Positions 39,402 through 48,452 of a DNA stretch of 64,000 bases are shown piece by piece. Each line of letters starts with the position of its first letter. Position 1 is the stretch's first letter. Under the pieces are notes generated by a model. It did not search any database. It was not told where the DNA came from and worked only from the letters and a program-made list of their open reading frames with translations. The DNA lies in assembly GCF_004028155.1 (NCBI RefSeq), contig NZ_SBII01000005.1, positions 62,001 through 126,000 of the forward strand, given 5' to 3'. The stretch is from Flavobacterium cerinum (lineage in GTDB: Bacteria; Bacteroidota; Bacteroidia; Flavobacteriales; Flavobacteriaceae). A program made the position numbers and the translations under genes.

Positions 39402-40382
39402 TTATATTTCGTTTAAGTCGCTGGCAAAGGCAATTTGTTTTGGGTTGTCAGGAAGATAAAAAATCCCGACCTGTTCCTGTTTAGTGCTGTCCAGATTTAG
39501 AAGATCAACGATTTTTTTTAAACTTTCACGATGTAGCTGCTTGTGATTATCAGTATATTCAAGGTCAAAACGAATCATAGGCTGCTCATTAATATAGGTT
39601 CCCGTTTGACTCACTCTAATTACTTTTGCCCATGTTTTTATCCCTTTAAACTTAATCAGGGTCATATCATCAGGATCTCCCAAAAGTTTTCTGAAAACTA
39701 AACGTGAAATAAATTTATAGAATAAAAGCACAAGCGCACAAACAATTAATGGGTGGCCGAAACCAATAAAGCGCCAGCCCATACCATGGCTTTCTAACTT
39801 GTAGGAATAGATATAATACCAAATTACACCTGCTAAAAGAGCCAACCAGGTTAATAGGATAAGTATAGTTCTCAGGATATTTATTGATACATCAGAAGTT
39901 GCTATTATAAAATAAGGTTTGTGTTTCATATCGCGGTCCAGCAGTACCCCTGTTTTTTTATCAACTTCAAAACGACGTTCGTGAGGTTTAGCATCGTTCA
40001 CTGTTATTTTTTGGATAATCTCAGAATCAGCTAAATTTTTAAAAGACAGTTCTAGCTCATAAGTGTTATATTTTGCATTTAGACTTGAAGTTTTTACAGC
40101 ACTCAGAATTTTAGCTTCCCGCCTTACCCCCTTATTTTTAATATGTTCAATGTTTTTTTTAGAAATAAAAATCTGTAAAAACCACCTTTTAAAATATCCC
40201 ATTAAAAGGATTATCCAGATAATTATTGATACCCCAAGTAGGCTTAATGCTACCCATGGGCTTTGATCTTTTAATTCTAAAATATCGGTTTCACTTTTAA
40301 TATTATAGTATAGAAGCATCGGAAAAGGAATAGCAAAAAAGAGCATATAAATAATCCAGAATATTGTAAAACCACGTTTCAT
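39402..40382 (-). CDS. DUF3592-like membrane protein with an internal repeat
   Basis: 326-aa protein with four membrane helices (two near the N-terminus, two around 165-225). Two soluble segments look like repeats of one small beta domain: GVRREAKILSAVKT...YELELSF and GIKTWAKVIRVSQT...IRFDLEY. The pattern resembles DUF3592-type proteins, which have no known role. The gene overlaps nothing and precedes the lipoprotein gene by 2 bases. Confidence 0.6.
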   Translation of the reverse strand: MKRGFTIFWIIYMLFFAIPFPMLLYYNIKSETDILELKDQSPWVALSLLGVSIIIWIILLMGYFKRWFLQIFISKKNIEHIKNKGVRREAKILSAVKTSSLNAKYNTYELELSFKNLADSEIIQKITVNDAKPHERRFEVDKKTGVLLDRDMKHKPYFIIATSDVSINILRTILILLTWLALLAGVIWYYIYSYKLESHGMGWRFIGFGHPLIVCALVLLFYKFISRLVFRKLLGDPDDMTLIKFKGIKTWAKVIRVSQTGTYINEQPMIRFDLEYTDNHKQLHRESLKKIVDLLNLDSTKQEQVGIFYLPDNPKQIAFASDLNEI

Positions 40383-40421
40383 AGGCTTTCTATTGTCAAG
40401 TTATTATCTAAAGCATTTTTG

Positions 40422-41237
40422 TTATTTTATAATTTGGGAGAGATTTTCTACAATCTCATTGGACTTTATTTGGTACTGATTGGGTGAAAAACCGGTAAAT
40501 TCTTTGAACGATCGTATAAAGTGAGATTGGTCTGAATAATCGTTTTCAAAAGCGATATCAGAAAGTTTTTCAAAACTGTTATGGCGTATCTGGCATAGTG
40601 ATGCCTGAAAGCGGCAGATACGTGTAAAAAGTTTGGGCGAAATCCCCACGTATTCCTTAAATTTTCGTTCAAAAGTCCTTTCGGTCATTTGTGCTTTTTC
40701 CTGCAATTCTTTTAATGAAATATTGCCTCCCGATTTCATTATCATTGATAATGCATACCCTATAATTTCATTTTTATGATGGACGTTGTTTTTTATCTGG
40801 AATAGAAGATATGCGGATAATATCATGATCCTTTCGGGAATTGAAGGAGCTTCCGAAAGTTGTTCAGACAGGTAAAAACCATGTTTTCTAGCTTCATCAT
40901 CTACATCAAAGCAGGAGTCTGTGAATTCCTGGGCATTGATACCAAAAAGTAATTTTAAAGCGCTTGGATAAAAGAAAACACCTATAGTATTGAAAGTTCC
41001 TTTTAGACTGAACTCACCAAATTTGGTTGACTGGCCATAAAGAAAAGTTTCTGGCAGCTGTTTATCAGATTGGTAAAATAAGCCATTATCAGCCTGCTGG
41101 AAAATAAGTCCGGGACAGCCATCGGCCATTGTCCTAAAACTTTGTGAAGTGAAATAGGTAGTAGTACTCTGTAGTGACCAGAAATACCGCACATAAGGCT
41201 TTAGAGCATCGGCAGGAGCATATACTTTATAATCCAT
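40422..41237 (-). CDS. AraC-family transcriptional regulator
   Basis: 271-aa protein. The N-terminal domain of about 155 residues has VRYFWSLQS and LIFQQADN, as in the DUF6597-type sensor module. The C-terminal HTH_18 domain has ISLKELQEKAQMTERTFERKFKEY and SDIAFENDYSDQSHFIRSFKE. It probably regulates a metabolic or stress gene elsewhere. It follows menC by 24 bases on the same strand, which may mean shared transcription only. Confidence 0.85.
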   Translation of the reverse strand: MDYKVYAPADALKPYVRYFWSLQSTTTYFTSQSFRTMADGCPGLIFQQADNGLFYQSDKQLPETFLYGQSTKFGEFSLKGTFNTIGVFFYPSALKLLFGINAQEFTDSCFDVDDEARKHGFYLSEQLSEAPSIPERIMILSAYLLFQIKNNVHHKNEIIGYALSMIMKSGGNISLKELQEKAQMTERTFERKFKEYVGISPKLFTRICRFQASLCQIRHNSFEKLSDIAFENDYSDQSHFIRSFKEFTGFSPNQYQIKSNEIVENLSQIIK

Positions 41238-41261
41238 TGTTATAGCTTTACTATACCAAAG

Positions 41262-42296
41262 TTACAAATTTACTTTCCATTGTAAATCAGTATTATAAGT
41301 AAGTTGTCCATTTTTTACTTCGAGAGGCGAATCGAAATTATTAGTGTATAAAGCTCCTGTTCCCAATCCTTGTGGCATAGGGTTGTTTTGAAGATAGGTC
41401 CATTGTGCAATAGCATTAAGGCCGATATTACTTTCTAATGCTGATGTTATCCACCAGCCAATGTTAAGTTTTTCCGCGAGGTCGATCCATTCCTTTGTGC
41501 CTCGGAAGCCACCTACTAAACTTGGTTTTAAAATGATGTATTGCGGCTGTATTTTTAGGAGTAAAGCTTCCTTATTTTCAAGTCCGAATACACCTATTAA
41601 CTCTTCATCTAAAGCGATGGGTAACGGAGTGTTTTTGCATAGTTCTGACATGCTGTCAGTTTGATTTTTTGTAATTGGTTGTTCTATGCTATGTATTTGA
41701 TATTCATTTAACTGATTTAATTTATATAAAGCATCAGTTGTAGAAAAAGCGCCGTTTGCATCAACCCTTATTTCTATTTCATCGGCACTAAAGTTTGATC
41801 TTATAAAACGTAAAAGGTCTAATTCCTGTTGAAAATCAATAGCTCCGATTTTCAATTTTATGCAACTGAATCCCTGTTGAATTTTTTGTTCAATCTGCTC
41901 TTTCATGTATTGTTCTTCACCCATCCAAACAAGTCCATTTATGGTAATAGGATCTTCTCCTTTTGTAAACGGAGATGGAAATAAAAGATAAGGCGTTTCG
42001 CTTTTTAGTGACTGGAAAGCCATCTCTAAGCCAAACTGTATGGAGGGAAATTCTATTAGTGCCTCCCAAAGTGCCTGTTCACCTAAATGTATAGAGTGAC
42101 AAACCCATTTTAGTTTATCTTCATAATCAGGCCTGTCATCAATACTAAGTGAACGTAGGATACCGCACTCACCTATACCTGTTTTACCATCTTTTTCTAG
42201 AATAATGAACCAGGTTTCTTTTTGGGTAAGTACACCTCTTGAAGTGCCGCTTGGGCGTTTGAAATCGAGAATGTATTTTTTATAAGTAGCTTTCAT
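41262..42296 (-). CDS. menC: o-succinylbenzoate synthase
   Basis: 344-aa enolase-superfamily enzyme of menaquinone synthesis. The catalytic residues are visible: CIKLKIGA (acid/base Lys pair), the metal ligands in VDANGAF, SIEQPI and ALDEEL, and the second-side lysine in ILKPSLVGGF. It dehydrates SHCHC to o-succinylbenzoate in the cytoplasm. menB and menA lie upstream on the same strand and menD about 10 kb away; menE is not in the window. Confidence 0.9.
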   Translation of the reverse strand: MKATYKKYILDFKRPSGTSRGVLTQKETWFIILEKDGKTGIGECGILRSLSIDDRPDYEDKLKWVCHSIHLGEQALWEALIEFPSIQFGLEMAFQSLKSETPYLLFPSPFTKGEDPITINGLVWMGEEQYMKEQIEQKIQQGFSCIKLKIGAIDFQQELDLLRFIRSNFSADEIEIRVDANGAFSTTDALYKLNQLNEYQIHSIEQPITKNQTDSMSELCKNTPLPIALDEELIGVFGLENKEALLLKIQPQYIILKPSLVGGFRGTKEWIDLAEKLNIGWWITSALESNIGLNAIAQWTYLQNNPMPQGLGTGALYTNNFDSPLEVKNGQLTYNTDLQWKVNL

Positions 42297-42304
42297 ATAA
42301 TTGT

Positions 42305-42343
42305 AATAAAAAATTCCACTAATCAGTTAAATTAGTGGAATTT
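42305..42343 (-). terminator. terminator of the metal-dependent hydrolase gene
   Basis: AAATTCCACTAAT and ATTAGTGGAATTT form a long stem, followed by a T run on the minus strand. It separates the UPF0173 gene from menC, so menC likely has its own promoter or depends on readthrough. Confidence 0.8.
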
Positions 42344-42357
42344 AGAATTCGTAATTT

Positions 42358-43035
42358 TTAAAGTTCTAATGAACTTCCTATTTCAAGCAGCATCAGGTCT
42401 TTTCCTTTGTCGAAGAATTGTTTGATTGCTTCATCATGGTTGATTTTAATGTACCCAAAGGTGTCAAAATGGTAGCCTAATATTTTGTCACATTCCAGGA
42501 AATTCGATGCTATAATAGCATCTTCAACATCCATAGTAAAATTGTTACCAATTGGCAATATTGCAAGATCCAGTTTGGTACGCATCGGGATAAGCTTCAT
42601 GTCAAAAGTAACGGCTGTATCTCCGGCAATATAAATATTTTTATGTTCTCCTTCAATAACAAAACCTCCGGGATTTCCGCCATAGCTGCCATCAGGGAAT
42701 GCGCTTGAGTGGTGTGCCGTTACATATTTAACTTTGCCAAAGTCAAAATTCCAGCTTCCACCATGATTCATTGGGTGTGTCCGGAATCCTTTCTTTTCAT
42801 AGTATCCTGCAATTTCAGCGTTCGAAACGATTACAGCACCTGTGTTTTTAGCAATGGCATCTACATCCAGAACGTGGTCGCCATGTGCATGTGTTAGTAG
42901 GATATAATCAGCTTTAAGCTGTGAGATGTCAATGTGTTTTGCATTTTCATTTGCAGAAATATAAGGATCTACAATAATATTTTTCCCACCTACCTCAATA
43001 CCAAGGCTTGCGTGGCCATAAAATGTTATTTTCAT
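42358..43035 (-). CDS. UPF0173-type metal-dependent hydrolase
   Basis: 225-aa metallo-beta-lactamase-fold protein with the metal-binding THAHGDH motif near residue 50, a later GDTAVTFD and the C-terminal GYHFDTFG. Family members hydrolyse unknown substrates. It is placed between menA and menC and ends in a terminator. A link to menaquinone synthesis is not implied beyond location. Confidence 0.83.
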   Translation of the reverse strand: MKITFYGHASLGIEVGGKNIIVDPYISANENAKHIDISQLKADYILLTHAHGDHVLDVDAIAKNTGAVIVSNAEIAGYYEKKGFRTHPMNHGGSWNFDFGKVKYVTAHHSSAFPDGSYGGNPGGFVIEGEHKNIYIAGDTAVTFDMKLIPMRTKLDLAILPIGNNFTMDVEDAIIASNFLECDKILGYHFDTFGYIKINHDEAIKQFFDKGKDLMLLEIGSSLEL

Positions 43036-43078
43036 ATTTTATTTTTTTAGTCGTGGTTATTTTTAAATAGTTTTTGTT

Positions 43079-43987
43079 TTAAAACTGTAATATGATACAA
43101 AGCAGTACAGAAAGAAAGAATGTGCCTAAGGCTACTTTTTTAAGTTCTGGATCCAAATCTCTTGGCACTGTGTTTTTAGCTACTGTTTTTAAATGCAGTA
43201 CAAAAGGTACATAAGCAACAAGAAATAAGTACTGTAATGGCTTAAACCCAGACAAGATAGCAAATAACAGCGTTAAAAACAATGCTGTTACTATTATACT
43301 ATAGTGATATATCTTGGCTTTTTTCGTCCCCATCTTTACTACAATAGTATTTTTACCCGACATAGTGTCTGAAGCCTGGTCACGCATGTTGTTAAGGTTT
43401 AGAACCGCTACGCTTAGTAATCCTACAGTAATGGCTGGCAATATAATAAGAGGATCGATGTGTTTCGCAAACAGGAAATAGCAGCCTATAACGCTTACCA
43501 ATCCAAAGAAAACAAAAACAAATACATCACCTAATCCCCTGTATCCATAAGCTGAGTTACCTACGGTGTATTTTATAGCAGCTGCTATAGATGCCAGTCC
43601 TAAAAAGAAAAAGAACAGTGAATATCCAAAATTATCTTTTCCGAACGAAAGGTAAATTAAAAGGATTGCAGCGATAAGTGTAAGTATCGAAGTGATTATT
43701 ATTCCCTGCTTCATTGCCTTGATGGTGATAGCACCACTTTGTATGGCACGTTTCGGACCAATACGGGTTTCATTATCGGTGCCTTTAACGCCATCGCCAT
43801 AATCGTTTGCAAAATTGGAAAGTATCTGCAGACCTAATGTGGTTAGCAAGGCAAATCCTAATATTGCCCAATTATAGGTTTCTTTTTGTTGTGAATAGGC
43901 ATAAAAACTACCTACTAATATACCCGATACCGATAAAGGTAATGTTCTTAATCGGGCGGCTTCAAACCATGCTTTTATATTTGACAT
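43079..43987 (-). CDS. menA: 1,4-dihydroxy-2-naphthoate polyprenyltransferase
   Basis: 302-aa UbiA-superfamily membrane enzyme with about eight helices. The first Asp-rich motif is FANDYGDGVKGTDN and the second NLNNMRDQASDTMSGK. Both are intact, as in MenA. It attaches the isoprenoid tail to 1,4-dihydroxy-2-naphthoate at the membrane. It lies 28 bases after the PH-domain gene in the same transcript direction as menB. Confidence 0.9.
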   Translation of the reverse strand: MSNIKAWFEAARLRTLPLSVSGILVGSFYAYSQQKETYNWAILGFALLTTLGLQILSNFANDYGDGVKGTDNETRIGPKRAIQSGAITIKAMKQGIIITSILTLIAAILLIYLSFGKDNFGYSLFFFFLGLASIAAAIKYTVGNSAYGYRGLGDVFVFVFFGLVSVIGCYFLFAKHIDPLIILPAITVGLLSVAVLNLNNMRDQASDTMSGKNTIVVKMGTKKAKIYHYSIIVTALFLTLLFAILSGFKPLQYLFLVAYVPFVLHLKTVAKNTVPRDLDPELKKVALGTFFLSVLLCIILQF

Positions 43988-44014
43988 TTTATTAATTCTT
44001 AAATTTTATATAGA

Positions 44015-45529
44015 CTACATCCAGTTTCTGGGACTTGCCTCCACCTGGTATAACCAATAGTTAACAAGTTGTTTTAAACGGGTATAATCGGCTAAACCAA
44101 ACGAAATTGTTCCTCCGGCTGTGTGTAATGTAACAATACCTATATCTGAGCTTTTGTGCCAAAAGTATTGTGTTAACGATATGGTTTGTATTTTATGAGG
44201 GGCAATAAAATCGTTATCAATATCCCAGGCGCCACTTTGTTTTACGATGAAATCATCGGTAACAAAAAGCCTGCTGTGACTAAAGGCGAAGTAGATCATT
44301 ATTGCAACAAATAATACATAAACAGGCACAAAAATTGCATATTCCATGATGGACGGGAATGCATAATAGGCAAGTGAAAAGAAAATGCCTAACGGAATGA
44401 TAAGTAAGCCAATAGCTTCCATGATTATTTTACGGATACTTGGTTTTAAAGCTATTCCCCTTTCCGGGATTTTTTCCAAAAGAAATCTCATCAATAAATC
44501 CTTTTCAGCATTATTGCATCCCGGAATTTCTATAGCTGTTTTTTTCTGATCTTTATCATTAGCTTCCACGCCCGATGCCTGTCGTATCTTAATATCGTTT
44601 ATGTCCAGTCTTTTTTGGAAATAGTTACGGCCAATAGTTACTATTTGTACTTTTTCCGGGCGAATGATCGTATTCTTTGTATTAATGAGTCCGTAAGATA
44701 ATAGCAATGAATCCTGTTGTCTGGTGATCTTAAAATTATAATATTTCACAATGGTTCGTACAAGGTTGATAATCAATGTAAGAACCATAATTCCAACAAT
44801 GATGAAGGAAATAAAGCGTAATAGTACTTCGGTATTAATGTATTGATCCAATGGATCTTCATCATAACCGGCTACTTTTACAAAATCTTCAATGTATTGA
44901 AATGAAGTTATAACAAAGGCGAGTAATAGAGCAAAGCTTCTTGTGTAGTTAGATGTGATTCCTGTTTTGAAGAGGCTCAGAAGGCTAATCTGTATAAACG
45001 AATGATTGTGATTGTCTTCTGTTTCCAAGCCGTCAGCAAATTCTTTGGTAACTGCCTTTTTTTTGTATCCAGCCTCTAATAGTCGTTCTTTTAATGCAAG
45101 AGCAGCATCGTGACTAATAGCTCTTATAGCTACTTCTTTACCACTACTTCCGGCTGTATCTACTTCAAGAGCATGAACTCCTATTATTTTTTGAATAATA
45201 GATTGGTTAATGTTTACCTGTTGTATTTTATCAAAAGGAATAGCAATACGGCTTTTATTCCATATCCCTTTGTGTACTACAAATTCTTCATTTTCTTCAT
45301 CCAGGAAGAAAGTAAAATTCCGGTATTTTAAGTAAGCAATTAAGCTCACTCCTATTAAAACCGCAACAGCACCAATGATGAAGTATATTTTGTTTAGCTC
45401 GTCAATTTTTAAGATCCACACAATCAAAATAAACCAAAGAGCACGTATAGCACTCTGAAGCGTATCAGCAAACATAACAACTACTCCTATCAGTGACTGG
45501 CGCTGTGGCTGGCTAAAATTATTCTTCAT
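44015..45529 (-). CDS. YdbT-type PH-domain membrane protein
   Basis: 504-aa protein with several membrane helices and three repeated bPH2-type (DUF304) domains, for example EEFVVHKGIWNKSRIAIPFDKIQQVNI and NTIIRPEKVQIVTIGR, and DFIVKQSGAWDIDNDFIAPHKIQ. It overlaps the small PH-domain gene by 11 bases. In Bacillus and others such pairs (ydbS/ydbT) aid resistance to external antimicrobials. Its role here is unknown. Confidence 0.82.
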   Translation of the reverse strand: MKNNFSQPQRQSLIGVVVMFADTLQSAIRALWFILIVWILKIDELNKIYFIIGAVAVLIGVSLIAYLKYRNFTFFLDEENEEFVVHKGIWNKSRIAIPFDKIQQVNINQSIIQKIIGVHALEVDTAGSSGKEVAIRAISHDAALALKERLLEAGYKKKAVTKEFADGLETEDNHNHSFIQISLLSLFKTGITSNYTRSFALLLAFVITSFQYIEDFVKVAGYDEDPLDQYINTEVLLRFISFIIVGIMVLTLIINLVRTIVKYYNFKITRQQDSLLLSYGLINTKNTIIRPEKVQIVTIGRNYFQKRLDINDIKIRQASGVEANDKDQKKTAIEIPGCNNAEKDLLMRFLLEKIPERGIALKPSIRKIIMEAIGLLIIPLGIFFSLAYYAFPSIMEYAIFVPVYVLFVAIMIYFAFSHSRLFVTDDFIVKQSGAWDIDNDFIAPHKIQTISLTQYFWHKSSDIGIVTLHTAGGTISFGLADYTRLKQLVNYWLYQVEASPRNWM

Positions 45530-46046
45530 TAGCCTCTTCCTTTATAATTTTACCCATAAGGAGCTGCTTTATTTTTTCAGCCTGTTGTTTTTCAATACCC
45601 GAAATCTGAATATCACTTTTGTCGCCTCCTGCTGTAAATATTTCTATTTGAGCAAGTCCAAATGCCCTGGCAATAAAACCTTCGTGTAAAGCAACATGCT
45701 GCACTCTATTGTAAGGAATTATAGTTGTGGTAAGGCTAATGGCTCCGCTGCGATAAATGGCATCGTGGGTACGAAAAGCATAGCCTTTGTTCCTAAAGCT
45801 TACTAACGAGATAAAAATGGAAAGTAAAACGATAACAACATAACATATTGTTATGGGGAGCCAATAAGGTCGCAGTTCTTCAATAAAATAAAAAGCAACA
45901 CCTGCTGCAATGCTAATAATGCCATAAACCATCGCAAAGTTCAGCCAGATTACTTTTAAGTAAGAAGGGTGTAATGGTGTTAGCTCCACGTCTTCAAAAC
46001 GTGGTAGTGCAGCAGTATTTATAGGCTCATTTGTATATCCTTCCAT
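45519..46046 (-). CDS. YdbS-type PH-domain membrane protein
   Basis: About 175 aa with two membrane helices and one bPH2 domain (AIYRSGAISLTTTIIPYNRVQHVALHEG). The ATG at 46046 overlaps the menB stop by one base (TAATG); a longer start at 46058 would overlap more. It is the small partner of the larger PH-domain protein downstream. Confidence 0.82.
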   Translation of the reverse strand: MEGYTNEPINTAALPRFEDVELTPLHPSYLKVIWLNFAMVYGIISIAAGVAFYFIEELRPYWLPITICYVVIVLLSIFISLVSFRNKGYAFRTHDAIYRSGAISLTTTIIPYNRVQHVALHEGFIARAFGLAQIEIFTAGGDKSDIQISGIEKQQAEKIKQLLMGKIIKEEANEE

Positions 46047-46888
46047 TATGGTATCCACTTGATATTTTTGAAGTTAGGCTTTCTCTTTTCAAGAAATGCA
46101 TCACGTCCTTCTTTAGCTTCTTCAGTCATATAAGTAAGACGGGTAGCTTCTCCTGCAAAGATTTGCTGGCCAACCATACCATCATCTGTAGCATTGAATG
46201 CAAATTTCAGCATTTTTATAGATGTTGGCGATTTTTCCATTATTTCCCGAGCCCATTGGTAAGCAGTATCTTCCAGTTCTGCATGAGGGATAACAGCGTT
46301 TACCATCCCCATTTCATAGGCATCCTGAGCTGAATAATTTCGACCTAAAAAGAAGATCTCTCTTGCACGCTTCTGCCCTACCATCTTAGCAAGGTATGCA
46401 GAACCATAACCACCATCAAAGCTGGTTACATCGGCATCTGTTTGTTTAAATATAGCGTGTTCTTTACTTGCAAGTGTTAAATCGCAGATAACATGAAGGC
46501 TGTGTCCTCCTCCTACTGCCCATCCCGGTACTACAGCAATAACTACTTTTGGCATAAAGCGGATTAAGCGTTGTACTTCAAGAATATTAAGGCGGTGCAT
46601 ACCATCATCACCTACATAGCCCTGATGGCCACGTGCTTTTTGATCGCCGCCACTGCAAAAAGAATAAACACCGTCTTTAGACGATGGCCCTTCGGCAGAA
46701 AGCAGAACAACACCTATCGAAGTGTCTTCTCTTGCATCAAGAAAAGCTTCAAAAAGTTCGGCTGTTGTTTTTGGACGAAAAGCATTACGCACATCCGGCC
46801 TGTTGAATGCTATACGGGCTACCCCATTGCATTTTTTATAGGTTATATCTTCAAACTCTTTTACGGTTTTCCAGTTTATATCACTCAT
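46046..46888 (-). CDS. menB: 1,4-dihydroxy-2-naphthoyl-CoA synthase
   Basis: 280-aa crotonase-fold enzyme. Diagnostic parts are ARIAFNRPDVRNAFRPKT, CSGGDQKARGH, VVPGWAVGGGHSLH, and FDGGYGSAYLA, all typical of MenB. It closes the second ring of the naphthoate. The ATG at 46888 (MSDINWKTV) is favoured because an upstream start at 46921 falls inside the predicted promoter. It is the first gene of a minus-strand run with ydbS, ydbT, menA and a hydrolase. Confidence 0.92.
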   Translation of the reverse strand: MSDINWKTVKEFEDITYKKCNGVARIAFNRPDVRNAFRPKTTAELFEAFLDAREDTSIGVVLLSAEGPSSKDGVYSFCSGGDQKARGHQGYVGDDGMHRLNILEVQRLIRFMPKVVIAVVPGWAVGGGHSLHVICDLTLASKEHAIFKQTDADVTSFDGGYGSAYLAKMVGQKRAREIFFLGRNYSAQDAYEMGMVNAVIPHAELEDTAYQWAREIMEKSPTSIKMLKFAFNATDDGMVGQQIFAGEATRLTYMTEEAKEGRDAFLEKRKPNFKNIKWIP

Positions 46889-46907
46889 ATTGCATACTAA
46901 TTTACCG

Positions 46908-46937
46908 TAAAAATAAGCCATTTTTTACATTAACCAA
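46908..46937 (-). promoter_or_regulatory. menB promoter (Bacteroidota type)
   Basis: On the minus strand TTG and TATTTTTA are separated by exactly 19 bases, matching TTG-N17-23-TANNTTTG with one mismatch. It lies 20 bases before the chosen menB start codon. Confidence 0.5.
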
Positions 46938-47135
46938 TAAAAATATATTAAGCAGGAAAGTGATTTCTGACGATTAAAATATGGAATATGTAATTCTGAA
47001 AACTATAAACAATTTGTATTCAAACTATTAATAGTTTGATGAACAATAAATCAAAAAAAATACTGTTAACCCTATAGAAAATTCTTTCCAAAAGTTATGG
47101 TTTAATTATATTTGCTATTTACGCATTACCACAAC

Positions 47136-48332
47136 ATGAAGTTATCACGACTATTACCCTATATATTTGCAGTTACCTTAGTATCCTGTCTTAAAGAAAA
47201 AACTACCGTTGCCGAAAATACAACCGAAACAGAAAAAGATACTGTTTTAAGGATCGCTCAGCTTGACATTAAATTAAATAAAGTTTCTAATGCTTACAAA
47301 AATGCCAAAGGCAATAGCATAGAACATTTTTATAAAAAATTATGGCCTAAAAATGATCTGAGCGGTGGTTTTCTGGTTGCAAAAAACGGTCAGATCCTTT
47401 ATGAGAATTATGGCGGATTTGCTAACAGGACAGCAAAAGAAGAAATCACATCGCAAACACCGATACATATAGCATCAGTAAGTAAAGTACTTACGGCTGC
47501 TGTTGTGCTTAAACTGATCGATCGCGATAAGCTGGATGTTGATGCTAAAGTAAACAGTCTGCTTCCTGAGTTTCCTTATGAGGATATTACAGTCAGGATG
47601 CTTTTGAATCACCGCAGCGGACTGCCTAACTATGCTTATTTTTGTGACGATCGTGCCATCTGGGATCGCAAAGTACTTACGAATCAGGATGTTTTGAATC
47701 TTTTTGCTGAACATAAATTTAATCTTTATTTTAAGCCTGATAAAAAGTTTGGCTATTGTAATACCAATTACGCCATGCTGGCTCTTATAATTGAGAAGGT
47801 GACGCATATGAATTACCGTGATGCCATGAAGAAAATTCTTTTTGAGCCTTTGGGTATGAAGAACACTTATGTTTTTGATTATGATAAAGATCGTTCTACA
47901 GCAAGTTTATCCTATAAAGGGAATAATGTATTGTATGGTTTTGATTTTCTTGATAATGTTTATGGCGATAAAAATATTTACTCTACTCCCCGCGACCTTT
48001 TAAAATTTGACCTTGCTACCTATTCTAAAAAATTCCTGAACCCAAAACTTTTAAAAGAAGTGTTCCAGGGATATAGTTATGAGCATAAGGGCACAAAAAA
48101 TTACGGACTTGGTATTCGCATGCATGAATGGGAAAGTGGTGAAAAACTATTTTATCATAACGGCTGGTGGCACGGTAATACTTCTTCTTATGTAACACTT
48201 AAAAAAGATACTGTAGCTATAATAGCCCTTTCAAATAAATTTTCATATAAACCCTATAAAGTTTGGAAGTTATCTCCTCTATTTGGACATTATCCTATCA
48301 AACCGGAAAAAGATGAAGATCTCTTGGAATAA
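47136..48332 (+). CDS. serine beta-lactamase-like lipoprotein hydrolase
   Basis: About 398 aa with a lipoprotein signal (LVSC at about 17-20). The beta-lactamase/transpeptidase fold shows ASVSK (SxxK nucleophile), YCN in FGYCNTNYAM, and HNG near the C-terminus. It is expected on the periplasmic face of a membrane as an esterase, carboxypeptidase or peptidase. ATG 47136 starts the signal peptide; a TTG 24 bases upstream is unlikely. A TATATTTG -7 element lies at 47107. Confidence 0.82.
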   Translation: MKLSRLLPYIFAVTLVSCLKEKTTVAENTTETEKDTVLRIAQLDIKLNKVSNAYKNAKGNSIEHFYKKLWPKNDLSGGFLVAKNGQILYENYGGFANRTAKEEITSQTPIHIASVSKVLTAAVVLKLIDRDKLDVDAKVNSLLPEFPYEDITVRMLLNHRSGLPNYAYFCDDRAIWDRKVLTNQDVLNLFAEHKFNLYFKPDKKFGYCNTNYAMLALIIEKVTHMNYRDAMKKILFEPLGMKNTYVFDYDKDRSTASLSYKGNNVLYGFDFLDNVYGDKNIYSTPRDLLKFDLATYSKKFLNPKLLKEVFQGYSYEHKGTKNYGLGIRMHEWESGEKLFYHNGWWHGNTSSYVTLKKDTVAIIALSNKFSYKPYKVWKLSPLFGHYPIKPEKDEDLLE

Positions 48333-48334
48333 AC

Positions 48335-48366
48335 AAAACCCCAGTAAATACTGGGGTTTTTCTTTT
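48335..48366 (+). terminator. terminator of the beta-lactamase-like gene
   Basis: AAAACCCCAGTA and TACTGGGGTTTT-type stem with a short loop and T-rich tail, directly after the stop codon. Confidence 0.85.
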
Positions 48367-48394
48367 CTAAAAACAATTAACATCACCCCTTAAT

Positions 48395-48423
48395 AAATAG
48401 TCTACTAAATTAGTAGACTATTT
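48395..48423. promoter_or_regulatory. perfect 29-bp palindrome in the desaturase-like promoter
   Basis: AAATAGTCTACTAA and TTAGTAGACTATTT are exact reverse complements around a single central A. The palindrome sits immediately upstream of the -7 element TATTTTTG (48426-48433) of the next gene, where a repressor would block RNA polymerase. The form suits a dimeric TetR/MarR-type regulator, none of which is encoded next to it. Confidence 0.6.
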
Positions 48424-48452
48424 GCTATTTTTGCAGAACCAAAAATGGTATT

